Positions 19,547 through 30,192 of a DNA stretch of 64,000 nt are shown here, one piece after another. The notes beneath the pieces were generated by a model, which saw only the letters and a program-made list of their open reading frames with translations, had not been told where the DNA came from and did no database searches. Source of the DNA: Pedobacter cryoconitis (GTDB taxonomy: Bacteria; Bacteroidota; Bacteroidia; Sphingobacteriales; Sphingobacteriaceae); contig NZ_QLLR01000008.1 in assembly GCF_003259615.1 (NCBI RefSeq), positions 1 to 64,000 on the forward strand, written 5' to 3'. The first letter of the stretch is position 1. Each line of letters starts with the position of its first letter. The position numbers were made by a program, and so were the translations under genes.

Positions 19547-20902
19547 ATGGAACTGGATTTAATCAAACGCGTTTATTTTATTGGTGCCGGTGGTATCGGA
19601 ATGAGTGCGCTTGCGCGGTATTTTAAAAAACGCGGCTGCCAGGTTGGCGGATATGATAAAACCCGGACTGTTTTAACGAGTCACCTGGAGGAGGAAGGAA
19701 TTCTGATTTCTTATGTGGACGAGCTGAGTACATTGCCTTCGGAATTTGAAGTGACAACGGCGGATACGCTGATTGTATATACACCGGCGATTCCTAAAGA
19801 TTCGGTATTGCTGAATTATTTCAGGGATAACGGTTTCAATTTACAGAAACGTTCCCAGGTACTGGGGATCATCAGTAAAGGACAATTTTGTATTGCTGTT
19901 GCGGGTACGCACGGTAAAACAACAACTTCTTCTATTGTAGCCCATATTCTGACGGATACTGGTTATGGATGTACTGCGTTTTTAGGCGGAATTGCGACGA
20001 ACTATCAAAGTAACTTCCTGCTGGGCGACAACAATGTCGTGGTAGTGGAAGCAGACGAGTACGATCGTTCTTTTTTAACCTTGCACCCGGATATTGCAGT
20101 GATTACTTCTATGGATGCAGATCACCTGGATATTTACGGGGATGCTGAACAATTACAGGAGTCATTTCAGTTGTTTGCAAAACAGCTGAAGCCTGAGGGT
20201 ACTTTGTTCTTTAAACAAGGATTACCGATTGCGCAGGGAATAACTTATGGTAGTGATACTGATGCTGCTGTTCAAGCTTTAAATATCAGGGTAGAGGCCG
20301 GGAATTTTGTTTTTGATTATCAGGATGAAAAAGTGAGTATTACGGATATACCGTTGATGCTTCCTGGCAAACATAACGTGGAAAATGCTACAGTTGCAAT
20401 AGCAGCAGCGCTTAAATTAGGAATTGACCCTGTTAAAGTAAAGGCTGCCGTTGCGAATTTTAAAGGGGTAAAAAGACGCTTTGAATATGTGGTCCGTGAG
20501 GATAAACACATTTATATTGATGACTATGCACATCATCCGGAAGAGTTACGTGCTTGTTTTCATGCGGTAAGACAATTGTATCCGGATAAGAAGATGACTG
20601 TTGTTTTTCAGCCGCACCTTTTTAGCCGTACACGTGATTTTGCAACTGATTTTGCAGAGGTTTTAAGCACGGCTGATGAATTGTTGCTGCTGGATATATA
20701 CCCGGCCAGAGAGTTACCGATGGAAGGAATAACTTCAGCATTTTTAAAAGCAAAATTAACGCTTGAAAACAGCGGAGTTTATTCGAAAGATGAAGTGCTG
20801 GAATATGTAAAGGAAAATCAGCCTGAGTTATTGGTTACTGTGGGCGCAGGAGATATTGATACTTTGATTCAACCGTTAAAAAAGATTTTGACCCATGTTT
20901 AA
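19547..20902 (+). CDS. murC: UDP-MurNAc:L-alanine ligase
   Basis: 451 residues. Adds L-Ala to UDP-MurNAc, the first peptide step. Motifs: VYFIGAGGIGMSALARYF, ATP loop VAGTHGKTTTSSIVAHIL, VVEADEYDRSFL, DADHLDIYG, and IDDYAHHPEELRAC in the C-terminal domain. It overlaps the start of ftsQ by 8 bp. Confidence 0.97.
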   Translation: MELDLIKRVYFIGAGGIGMSALARYFKKRGCQVGGYDKTRTVLTSHLEEEGILISYVDELSTLPSEFEVTTADTLIVYTPAIPKDSVLLNYFRDNGFNLQKRSQVLGIISKGQFCIAVAGTHGKTTTSSIVAHILTDTGYGCTAFLGGIATNYQSNFLLGDNNVVVVEADEYDRSFLTLHPDIAVITSMDADHLDIYGDAEQLQESFQLFAKQLKPEGTLFFKQGLPIAQGITYGSDTDAAVQALNIRVEAGNFVFDYQDEKVSITDIPLMLPGKHNVENATVAIAAALKLGIDPVKVKAAVANFKGVKRRFEYVVREDKHIYIDDYAHHPEELRACFHAVRQLYPDKKMTVVFQPHLFSRTRDFATDFAEVLSTADELLLLDIYPARELPMEGITSAFLKAKLTLENSGVYSKDEVLEYVKENQPELLVTVGAGDIDTLIQPLKKILTHV

Positions 20903-22151
20903 AAGGATCGACTGGAAATTTGTTTTCAAATGTTTTGCCTGGATATTTTGTCTTGGCGGAATAGTTACCCTGATGAGCTTTGTTTCGGTAAAAAAACATA
21001 CAGTTAACATAACGAATGTAAAAATTCTTATTCCTGGAGCAGATAATTTTATCGAAAGAGAAGAAATTGATGCGATATTGAAACAGAGCCAGGGGCAGTT
21101 AATCGGGCGTAAACTAGAAGAGATTAACCTGCATGCAATTGAAGAAAAAATTAAGTCAAATCCTTATATAGCATTGTCTACAGTTTATGCAGATATGGAC
21201 GGTGTAATTCATATTGAAATTAGTCAGAGACAACCTTTATTGAGAATTATCAGTTCTAGCGGACAAGATTTTTATATTGATAAGAATGGACTTAAAATGC
21301 CTGTGTCTCCGAACTTTACGGCAAACGTAGTGGTGGCAAATGGTAAGATTTTAGAGCATTTTAGTGGCAGGGTGGATACCTTGATTACCAAGATGGCCTC
21401 AGATTTGTACAAAACGGCATTATTTTTGAAAAAAGATACGTTGTGGGACTCACAAATTGAACAAATATTTGTTAATGATAAAGATGATATTGAATTGATA
21501 CCAAGAGTGGGTAACCAGCGTATCATTTTAGGGAATGCAGATTCTCTTCAAACGAAAATGACCAATCTGATGACCTTTTATAAAGAGGCCATGCCGAAGG
21601 TAGGTTGGGACACTTATAAAACCATCAACATAAAATACACGAATCAGATTGTTTGTGAAAAGAACAACATGGATTCCATATTGGGGTCAGGTGGCAGAGC
21701 TAAGCCTGCAAAACCAACTATTGCTTCAGCAAAAAAAGTAATGGATTCGCTGGTAAGGGCTGAGGTTGCTGCAGAGCTCCGGAATAATCCGCAGGGACTT
21801 CAGGACGGTGAACCGGGAGAGAGAGTAAGTGCCCCGGCTGTAGTGAAAGCTATACCAAAACCAGGGATGGTGATCCATAAACCGGCAAAGGTTATCCATC
21901 AGCCGGCAAAAGTTGCAGCAGTGAAGCCGGAACATAAAGCTGTGAAAACAGCGCATAAACCAGCTAAAACTACGGAACATAAACCGGTGGTGAAGCCGGA
22001 AAAGAAGTGGGTGAAGCCTGAGCATAAGCCGGTGAAAGCCGAAGCCAAACCAGTAAAGGCCGTCATTAAGTCAGCTGAAGTAAAACCAGCGAAAGCTAAA
22101 GTGACAGCAAAACCAGTAAAGACAACAAAACACACCAGTGATAATAATTAG
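20895..22151 (+). CDS. ftsQ: FtsQ/DivIB-like cell division protein with long Lys/Pro/Ala tail
   Basis: 418 residues. A short cytoplasmic N-terminus, a transmembrane segment at about 9-28, then POTRA-like and FtsQ beta domains (SVKKHTVNITNVKILIPGA onward) up to about residue 257. The remaining ~160 residues form a low-complexity basic tail with repeated HKPAK / EHKPVK / KPVK units. This is not part of the FtsQ family core, whose usual length is near 250-290 residues. Context (after murC, before ftsA) fixes the identity. The tail should be periplasmic and could bind anionic wall polymers or peptidoglycan; that is inference. Confidence 0.9.
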   Translation: MFKRIDWKFVFKCFAWIFCLGGIVTLMSFVSVKKHTVNITNVKILIPGADNFIEREEIDAILKQSQGQLIGRKLEEINLHAIEEKIKSNPYIALSTVYADMDGVIHIEISQRQPLLRIISSSGQDFYIDKNGLKMPVSPNFTANVVVANGKILEHFSGRVDTLITKMASDLYKTALFLKKDTLWDSQIEQIFVNDKDDIELIPRVGNQRIILGNADSLQTKMTNLMTFYKEAMPKVGWDTYKTINIKYTNQIVCEKNNMDSILGSGGRAKPAKPTIASAKKVMDSLVRAEVAAELRNNPQGLQDGEPGERVSAPAVVKAIPKPGMVIHKPAKVIHQPAKVAAVKPEHKAVKTAHKPAKTTEHKPVVKPEKKWVKPEHKPVKAEAKPVKAVIKSAEVKPAKAKVTAKPVKTTKHTSDNN

Positions 22152-22178
22152 TATATAATTCGACAAATAAATATAGTT

Positions 22179-23540
22179 ATGGGCAAAGAAAAAACCACCG
22201 TTCAGTCTCCAATTGTAGTGGGATTGGACATCGGTACCACAAAAATCTGTGTGATAGTTGGTCGCAGAACACAGCATGGCAAGATTGAGGTTTTGGGTAT
22301 TGGGAAAGCAGAGTCTGCGGGCGTAACCCGTGGTGTGGTTTCCAACATACAGAAAACTGTACAGGGTATTTCACAGGCCGTTGAATTGGCGAGCGGTCAG
22401 TCCAATGTGGAAGTACGTGTAGTAAATGTTGGTATTGCAGGTCAGCATATCAAGAGTTTACAACACCGTGGAATCCTGACAAGAAGAGAACTGAATAATG
22501 AGATCAGTAAAAAAGATCTGGATAAGTTAATTGATGATATGTTCAAACTGGTTATGCCCCCGGGAGAAGAGATCATCCATGTACTGCCTCAGGAATTTAC
22601 TGTCGATAATGAACCAGGAGTTAAAGATCCGATCGGTATGGCGGGTGTTCGTTTAGAAGCGAATTTCCATATCATTTCAGGTCAGGTAACTGCGGTTAAA
22701 AATATCATGAGGTGTGTAACCAATGCTGGTTTACAAACTCAGGAACTGATTTTAGAGCCGCTTGCGTCTTCTGAATCTGTTTTAAGTGATGAAGAAAAAG
22801 AAGCTGGAATTGCTTTAGTGGATATAGGTGGTGGCACTACTGATATTGCTATTTTCCATGAAGGTATTATCCGCCATACAGCGGTTATCCCTTTCGGTGG
22901 AAATAGTGTGACTGAAGATATTCGTGAAGGCTGTTCGGTGATGAGAAATCAGGCTGAACTGTTGAAAACACGTTTCGGTTCTGCTTTAGCTGAAGAAAAT
23001 AAAGAAAATGAAATTATTTGTGTACCAGGTCTGCGTGGCAGAGAACCAAAAGAAATTTCAGTAAAAAACCTTGCTTATGTGATCCAGGCCCGTATGGAAG
23101 AAATCATTGAGCACGTTTATTATGAGATTAAATCTTCTGGTTATGAGAAAAAACTAATCGGTGGTGTAGTAATTACCGGTGGCGGAGCGTTATTAAAGCA
23201 CCTCTCTCAATTGGTTGAATATGTTACAGGACTGGATTGTCGTGTAGGTTATCCGAATGAACATTTGTCGAAATATGAGGATATGCCAAAAACTATTTAT
23301 GATGACCTGAAAAGCCCGATGTACGCGACCAGTGTTGGCTTGCTGATTAAAGGAATTCAAAAGGCTGAAGAGTTGATTGAAGAGTTAAAGCAGCCTGGTG
23401 TTTATGTCGAAAGACCAGCAGTTGTAAAAGATAAAGTGAAACGCCCGGGAGGTGGATTATTTGATAAGTTACTGGCAAAAACCAAGGATTTCATCAAAGA
23501 CGACATGAACGTAAGCGATGAGGATTATATAAAACCGTAA
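22179..23540 (+). CDS. ftsA: FtsA, actin-like membrane tether of the Z-ring
   Basis: 453 residues. Actin-fold ATPase that attaches FtsZ filaments to the membrane and recruits the divisome. Phosphate-1 VVGLDIGTTKICVIVG, phosphate-2 ALVDIGGGTTDIAIFHEG and adenosine motif GGVVITGGGALLKHL are present, along with the FtsA-specific SHS2-like 1C domain between them. The C-terminal GGGLFDKLLAKTKDF can form the membrane-targeting amphipathic helix. A 27-bp gap follows ftsQ. Confidence 0.97.
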   Translation: MGKEKTTVQSPIVVGLDIGTTKICVIVGRRTQHGKIEVLGIGKAESAGVTRGVVSNIQKTVQGISQAVELASGQSNVEVRVVNVGIAGQHIKSLQHRGILTRRELNNEISKKDLDKLIDDMFKLVMPPGEEIIHVLPQEFTVDNEPGVKDPIGMAGVRLEANFHIISGQVTAVKNIMRCVTNAGLQTQELILEPLASSESVLSDEEKEAGIALVDIGGGTTDIAIFHEGIIRHTAVIPFGGNSVTEDIREGCSVMRNQAELLKTRFGSALAEENKENEIICVPGLRGREPKEISVKNLAYVIQARMEEIIEHVYYEIKSSGYEKKLIGGVVITGGGALLKHLSQLVEYVTGLDCRVGYPNEHLSKYEDMPKTIYDDLKSPMYATSVGLLIKGIQKAEELIEELKQPGVYVERPAVVKDKVKRPGGGLFDKLLAKTKDFIKDDMNVSDEDYIKP

Positions 23541-23543
23541 TAT

Positions 23544-23590
23544 TTATCCACAATGGACGATTTTTCCACATTTTAAACACTTGTGGAAAA
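23544..23590. promoter_or_regulatory. Cluster of DnaA-box-like sequences in the ftsA-ftsZ gap
   Basis: One perfect DnaA box, TTATCCACA, lies at 23544-23552. TTTTCCACA (one mismatch) follows at 23562-23570, and the same one-mismatch sequence lies inverted at 23582-23590 (TGTGGAAAA). Three sites in 47 bp of a 129-bp intergenic region are more than expected by chance. They may couple ftsZ transcription to DnaA; binding is not shown by sequence alone. Confidence 0.5.
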
Positions 23591-23669
23591 CGTGTGTTGA
23601 AAAAGTGTTAATATTACAATGAGAGATGAACAGGTAAAACCAATTTTTAAGTAACTGATTCATAAATAT

Positions 23670-25301
23670 ATGTATTTTGAAATGTTAAAAGATAAGTCAT
23701 CAATCATCAAGGTAATTGGTGTTGGTGGCGGTGGTGGTAATGCGGTTAACCATATGTACCGTCAAGGAATTGCAGGTGTAGACTTTATAATCTGTAACAC
23801 TGATGCCCAGGCATTGGAGTTCAGCCCTATACCGAATAAAGTACAGTTGGGTGCAAGTTTAACCGAGGGAATGGGTGCAGGCTCAATTCCGGAAGTGGGG
23901 AAAAATTCGGCTATTGAGAATATAGACGATATCAAAAGCATGTTAGGCAGTACTACAAAAATGCTGTTTATTACTGCGGGTATGGGTGGTGGAACAGGTA
24001 CGGGTGCTAGTCCCATCATTGCGCAGGCAGCGAAGGAACTTGACATTTTAACTGTTGCTATTATCACAACCCCTTTCTCTTTCGAAGGTAAAAGACGTAA
24101 AATGCAGGCTGAAGACGGTCTGGATGAACTGAAGAAATATGTAGATTCTTATCTGGTTATTTCCAATGATCGTTTACGTGAAATATTTGGTAACCTGACT
24201 TTAGGTTCCGCTTTCGCACAGGCAGATGATATTTTGACTACTGCGGCAAAAGGTATTGCCGAAATCATAACGGTTCCGGGTTATATCAACGTGGATTTCA
24301 AGGATGTGCGTACAGTGATGAAAGACAGCGGTGTTTCTATCATGGGTAGTTTTGCCTGTGAGGGTGAAAATCGTGCTTTGAGTGCTGTTGAAGGTGCATT
24401 AGCTTCTCCGCTGTTGAAAGACAACGAGATTGAAGGTGCAAGGTACATCCTGTTGAACATCAGTTCTGGTTTGAAAGAGGTGACGATGGATGAAGTTGCT
24501 ATTATCACGGATTATATCCAGGATAAGGCTGGTTTAACCGCAGATTTAATCTGGGGTAACTGTATTGACGAAAACCTGGGTGAAAAACTTTCTGTAACAA
24601 TTATTGCCACTGGGTTCCAGACTACGGAACAACGTGCACACGATAAAAAGAACGTAAAGAAAATTTCTTTATTAACTCCTGAAGAAGCTCCGCTGGTAAA
24701 ACCATTAGAACCTGTTAACTCTTTTATTGAGCCAAAAGCAGGTGCTTATACGAATGAGCCGGTAATGAAACTGAAAGATGATCTGAAACAGTCTGATCTT
24801 TTCGGTGACATGTACAGCGGAAACAGAAATAGAAGAGACGATGCTGATAACGGCATCATCAGACATACTTTAGTAGAAGAGGAATCTACACCTGCTGAAA
24901 ATAAACAGGAAGCAGGAACTGATTTTGAATTGAAAACATCAGAAACTGATTTTGTTTTTGAAGCACCTAAATCAAATTATAACGAACCTGCTGCTGCTCA
25001 GCAGGAAGAAGTAGTTGTACCTGGTCTGGATGATGACAAAAGCGATGAGTCTATTGAAGATCAGCTGAAAAAATCTAAAGAAAGAATCATGAGGCTGAAA
25101 GATCTGAGCATGAAATTGCGTACAACCAATGGATTGCAGGAGCTTGAAAACGAACCTGCTTATAAACGTAAACAAACACAATTGACACAGGTACAGCATT
25201 CTTCGGAATCGCAGGTGTCAAGGTTTACTTTAAGCAATGATGAAGAGGGGAGTACAGAGATCAGACCTAACAATTCATTCCTTCACGATAACGTTGATTA
25301 A
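23670..25301 (+). CDS. ftsZ: FtsZ, tubulin-like cell division GTPase
   Basis: 543 residues. Tubulin-like GTPase that assembles the Z-ring. Motifs are VIGVGGGGGNAVNHMY near the N-terminus, the tubulin signature GGGTGTGASPIIAQAA and the T7-loop region NVDFKDVRTVM. The GTPase core ends near residue 325. A long (about 200 residue) acidic, disordered linker leads to the C-terminal RPNNSFLHDN peptide, which takes the place of the proteobacterial FtsA-binding tail in Bacteroidota. Start MYFEML is chosen; a Met four codons later is possible. Confidence 0.97.
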   Translation: MYFEMLKDKSSIIKVIGVGGGGGNAVNHMYRQGIAGVDFIICNTDAQALEFSPIPNKVQLGASLTEGMGAGSIPEVGKNSAIENIDDIKSMLGSTTKMLFITAGMGGGTGTGASPIIAQAAKELDILTVAIITTPFSFEGKRRKMQAEDGLDELKKYVDSYLVISNDRLREIFGNLTLGSAFAQADDILTTAAKGIAEIITVPGYINVDFKDVRTVMKDSGVSIMGSFACEGENRALSAVEGALASPLLKDNEIEGARYILLNISSGLKEVTMDEVAIITDYIQDKAGLTADLIWGNCIDENLGEKLSVTIIATGFQTTEQRAHDKKNVKKISLLTPEEAPLVKPLEPVNSFIEPKAGAYTNEPVMKLKDDLKQSDLFGDMYSGNRNRRDDADNGIIRHTLVEEESTPAENKQEAGTDFELKTSETDFVFEAPKSNYNEPAAAQQEEVVVPGLDDDKSDESIEDQLKKSKERIMRLKDLSMKLRTTNGLQELENEPAYKRKQTQLTQVQHSSESQVSRFTLSNDEEGSTEIRPNNSFLHDNVD

Positions 25302-25325
25302 TCAACCGGTATAAGAAAAATAATT

Positions 25326-25359
25326 AAAAGCCTTAACAATGAATTGTTAAGGCTTTTTT
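25326..25359 (+). terminator. Intrinsic terminator closing the dcw cluster
   Basis: AAAAGCCTTAACAAT, a short loop and ATTGTTAAGGCTTTTTT form a long perfect stem with a T-run, 25 bp after ftsZ. Confidence 0.93.
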
Positions 25360-25409
25360 GGCATAATAATGGATTACTGGACAGCGGGATTACTGGTTTT
25401 TGGGCAATC

Positions 25410-25440
25410 TTGTATTTCAGCCCCAGAAAGCTTAAATTTG
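25410..25440 (+). promoter_or_regulatory. Bacteroidota-type promoter for the PLP enzyme gene
   Basis: TTG at 25410-25412, 20 bp, then TAAATTTG at 25433-25440, a perfect TAnnTTTG -7 element. Transcription should start near 25446, leaving a leader of about 30 nt before the TTG start codon at 25475. Confidence 0.7.
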
Positions 25441-25474
25441 CATAAAATAATAAGACAACTTAAAGACAGATACA

Positions 25475-26716
25475 TTGGATATTTTTGAAAAGATAGCAAA
25501 GCATATGGGCCCGCTTGGGCAACACCAAAAATGGTCACATGGATATTTTTCCTTTCCGAAGTTAGAAGGAGCCATTGCGCCGCATATGAATTTTCGGGGT
25601 AAAGAACATTTGGTTTGGAGTTTAAATAACTATCTGGGATTAGCTAATCACCCGGAAGTAAGAGAAGCGGATTCAAAAGGTGCAGCAGATTTTGGGATGG
25701 CTTACCCGATGGGTGCCAGAATGATGTCTGGAAACTCTAAATATCATGAGCAATTAGAACAGGAGCTTGCAGAATTTGTGGGTAAACCTGACGCATTCCT
25801 GTTAAACTATGGTTACCAGGGAATGTTATCTATCATTGACTGCCTGGTAGACAGAAATGATGTGATCGTTTATGATGGAGAATGCCATGCTTGTATTATC
25901 GATGGTTTGCGTCTTCATTTAGGTAAACGTTTTGTTTATAAACACAATGATATTGACAGTGCCCGTAAACAACTGGAACGTGCTACTAAATTAGTAGACA
26001 GCTCTGGCGGAGGTATTCTTGTAATTACTGAAGGTGTTTTCGGGATGTCAGGTGCGCAGGGTAAACTGAAGGAAATTATTGAATTGAAAAAAGATTTCAA
26101 TTTCCGTTTGTTAATCGATGATGCACATGGATTCGGTACGATGGGTAAAACTGGTGCCGGAACTCATGAAGAGCAGGATTGTATTGAAGGAGTTGACATT
26201 TATTTCGGAACATTTGCAAAGTCAATGGCTGGAATTGGTGCTTTTGTTGCCTCTTCAGAAGAAATAACTAATTTCTTCCGGTATAACATGCGTTCTCAGA
26301 CTTTTGCGAAAGCTTTGCCAATGCCAATGGTAATTGGTTTATTAAAGCGCTTAGAATTGCTTAAAAACAATCCTGAGCTGAGAGAAAAACTCTGGAATAT
26401 AGCAACTACGCTGCAGAAAGGATTAAGAGCACGTGGTTTTGATTTAGGGATTACCAATACCATGGTTACCCCTGTATTCTTAAAAGGTGAATTGTTACAG
26501 GCTACCGCATTGACAATGGATCTTCGTGAGAACTATAGCATCTTCTGTTCGATTGTAGTGTATCCGGTTATCCCTAAGGGCTTAATTGAACTGAGATTGA
26601 TACCAACTGCAATGCACACTTTAGAAGACGTTGAGCGTACGCTGGAAGCTTTCAGTGAAGTTGCTGACAAGCTGAAAAGCGGCTATTATAATGACAATAA
26701 GTTCAGCCCGGAATAG
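25475..26716 (+). CDS. PLP-dependent alpha-oxoamine synthase family enzyme
   Basis: 413 residues. Fold-type I PLP enzyme of the group containing 8-amino-7-oxononanoate synthase, 2-amino-3-ketobutyrate CoA ligase, serine palmitoyltransferase and cysteate acyltransferase. Visible are SLNNYLGLANHPEV, YDGECHACIIDGLRL, LLIDDAHGFGTMGKTGAG and the PLP lysine in GTFAKSMAGIGAF. Such enzymes condense an acyl thioester with an amino acid. The sequence does not read like the Sphingobacterium serine palmitoyltransferase as I recall it, so the substrate is open; sphingolipid or sulfonolipid synthesis is possible. The start is TTG at 25475, supported by the upstream promoter; the next in-frame ATG would remove the family-like N-terminus MDIFEKI. 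Confidence 0.85.
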   Translation: MDIFEKIAKHMGPLGQHQKWSHGYFSFPKLEGAIAPHMNFRGKEHLVWSLNNYLGLANHPEVREADSKGAADFGMAYPMGARMMSGNSKYHEQLEQELAEFVGKPDAFLLNYGYQGMLSIIDCLVDRNDVIVYDGECHACIIDGLRLHLGKRFVYKHNDIDSARKQLERATKLVDSSGGGILVITEGVFGMSGAQGKLKEIIELKKDFNFRLLIDDAHGFGTMGKTGAGTHEEQDCIEGVDIYFGTFAKSMAGIGAFVASSEEITNFFRYNMRSQTFAKALPMPMVIGLLKRLELLKNNPELREKLWNIATTLQKGLRARGFDLGITNTMVTPVFLKGELLQATALTMDLRENYSIFCSIVVYPVIPKGLIELRLIPTAMHTLEDVERTLEAFSEVADKLKSGYYNDNKFSPE

Positions 26717-26732
26717 CTGATTTCTATAAAAC

Positions 26733-26770
26733 AAAAAAGGCCCTTCACATAACTGTGAAGGGCCTTTTTT
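26733..26770. terminator. Strong terminator after the PLP enzyme gene
   Basis: AAAAAAGGCCCTTCACA, a short TAAC loop and TGTGAAGGGCCTTTTTT form a perfect long stem with T-run (A-run on the other strand, so it can act in both directions). Confidence 0.93.
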
Positions 26771-26831
26771 GTTTTGCTTATTTTGTATCTTATTGTTTTT
26801 CAACGATATATCTTATATTTTTTGATGAATT

Positions 26832-26859
26832 TGTGAATAACCATGCTTTTTGTGGATAA
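26832..26859 (-). promoter_or_regulatory. Two perfect DnaA boxes upstream of the histone H1-like gene
   Basis: TGTGAATAA at 26832-26840 and TGTGGATAA at 26851-26859 are both exact matches to the inverse of TTATNCACA, in the same orientation and 19 bp apart (start to start). They lie about 120 bp before the histone H1-like ATG and after the terminator of the preceding gene. Confidence 0.5.
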
Positions 26860-26977
26860 AAACAGCGTTTTACAGGTCCCAATTGTGCTGTTAATCTTTC
26901 ATTTATTAGAATAAAGCGCTTACATTAGTAATTGAGTATTAATCAACCCTAAAAAATAAACCAAAAGGTAATTAGAA

Positions 26978-27157
26978 ATGAAAAAATTTGATGAGTTAAA
27001 GAAGCTTGTTACCACATTAGAAGCTGATGCAGACAAGTTTTACAACAAAGCCAACAGTGCTGCCGGAACGCGTGTACGTAAAGGAATGCAGGATCTTAAA
27101 AACATAGCCCAGGCTATCCGTTTAGAGATTCAGGAAACCAAAAACAAAGAGGCTTAA
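26978..27157 (+). CDS. Histone H1-like DNA-associated protein (Hc1 family), 59 residues
   Basis: Short gene reading MKKFDELKKLVTTLEADADK, then the conserved AAGTRVRKGMQDLKNIAQ and a C-terminal Lys/Glu helix. It is all helical, with clustered basic residues. I recognise the AGTRxRKxLQDLKxxA core as that of the small histone H1/Hc1-like proteins widespread in Bacteroidota, thought to bind DNA. Ribosome binding is probably from the A/G-rich AAAAGGTAATTAGAA before the ATG. It has its own terminator, and two DnaA boxes lie upstream. Confidence 0.85.
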   Translation: MKKFDELKKLVTTLEADADKFYNKANSAAGTRVRKGMQDLKNIAQAIRLEIQETKNKEA

Positions 27158-27183
27158 ACCAATTTCTTGTTTTGAATTTATAG

Positions 27184-27213
27184 CGCCCCGGTAATACCGG
27201 GGCGTTTTTTTTT
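27184..27213 (+). terminator. Intrinsic terminator after the histone H1-like gene
   Basis: CGCCCCGG, loop TAATA, CCGGGGCG and nine T residues. The next gene, dapA, ends 17 bp later on the opposite strand. Confidence 0.93.
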
Positions 27214-27229
27214 GTTTAAGCTGGGAAGC

Positions 27230-28111
27230 TTATAAACTGATTTGTTTGATTTGAGTGCTGATCAGCTGAGCCAGGCGGCCAGATGCGGGTACTAATGGTA
27301 AACGTACCTGATCACCACAAACATTGAAATATTTTAAAGCAGCTTTAATTCCTGCAGGGTTACCTTCTTCGAAAACTAACCTGGTGAATTCCACTACATT
27401 CAGGTGCATAACCTGAGCCGCTTTGAAATTACCTTTCAGGCATAACCTGATCATTTCTGAGAATAAAAGAGGGAACGCATTTCCAACTACAGAAATTACA
27501 CCTACAGCACCCAATGCAATCATTGGTAAGGCCACAGGGTCATCACCAGAGATCAATAAAAAATCTGACGGTTTATCTCTCATAATCTGGTTGAACTGAT
27601 CAAAACTTCCAGAAGCTTCTTTGGTCCCGATTATATTTTTACAATCTACTGCTAAACGGCAGGTTGTTTCTGCACTTACGTTACTGGCTGTACGGCCAGG
27701 AACATTATACAGCAATACATCCAGGTCAGTAGACTCACTGATCGCTTTATAGTGCTGATATATTCCTTCTTGTGTAGGTTTATTGTAGTAAGGGCTTGCT
27801 GAAAGTATCGCGTCGTATCCTGAAGCATCAAATTCTTTGACCTCCTGAATAACTTCTGCTGTATTGTTACCGCCGATACCAGCGATCAATGGTAATCTGC
27901 CGTTATTTATTTCTGCTGTAAATGCCCAGATCTTCTTCTTTTCGTCCTTATTGAGTGTTGCTGTTTCACCTGTAGTACCTAAGGATACCAGGTATTCTAC
28001 CTTCCCGTCAATCTGGTAGTTGATCAGTTTTTTCAAACCGTCGTAATCTACCGATCCGTCTGCGTTAAATGGTGTAACAAGAGCTACACCCGTTCCATGA
28101 AATTTGTTCAT
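27230..28111 (-). CDS. dapA: 4-hydroxy-tetrahydrodipicolinate synthase
   Basis: 293 residues. TIM-barrel Schiff-base aldolase joining pyruvate and aspartate semialdehyde, first committed step to diaminopimelate and lysine. GTGVALVTPF at the N-terminus, SLGTTGETATL, the catalytic Tyr in LLYNVPGRT and the Schiff-base Lys in IIGTKEASG are present. It lies 4 bp after ligA in the same direction, so the two probably share a transcript. Supplies the meso-DAP used by MurE. Confidence 0.96.
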   Translation of the reverse strand: MNKFHGTGVALVTPFNADGSVDYDGLKKLINYQIDGKVEYLVSLGTTGETATLNKDEKKKIWAFTAEINNGRLPLIAGIGGNNTAEVIQEVKEFDASGYDAILSASPYYNKPTQEGIYQHYKAISESTDLDVLLYNVPGRTASNVSAETTCRLAVDCKNIIGTKEASGSFDQFNQIMRDKPSDFLLISGDDPVALPMIALGAVGVISVVGNAFPLLFSEMIRLCLKGNFKAAQVMHLNVVEFTRLVFEEGNPAGIKAALKYFNVCGDQVRLPLVPASGRLAQLISTQIKQISL

Positions 28112-28115
28112 TTTT

Positions 28116-30143
<2,028 letters not shown>

Positions 30144-30192
30144 TTAGTAAATCGGCTGATTTGCTTGTTTATTTTGATTGTTTTTTTTGCAA

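Noticed and set aside
21850-22130. FtsQ tail as a frameshift artefact
   Set aside because: The frame is open to a stop with consistent codon use and repeated units in the same frame; a frameshift would not keep HKPAK-type periodicity.
23544-26859. DnaA boxes as a chromosomal origin (oriC)
   Set aside because: Only five boxes, in two clusters 3 kb apart, without a clear AT-rich unwinding region, dnaA, or gene-order signs of an origin. Regulatory use is likelier.
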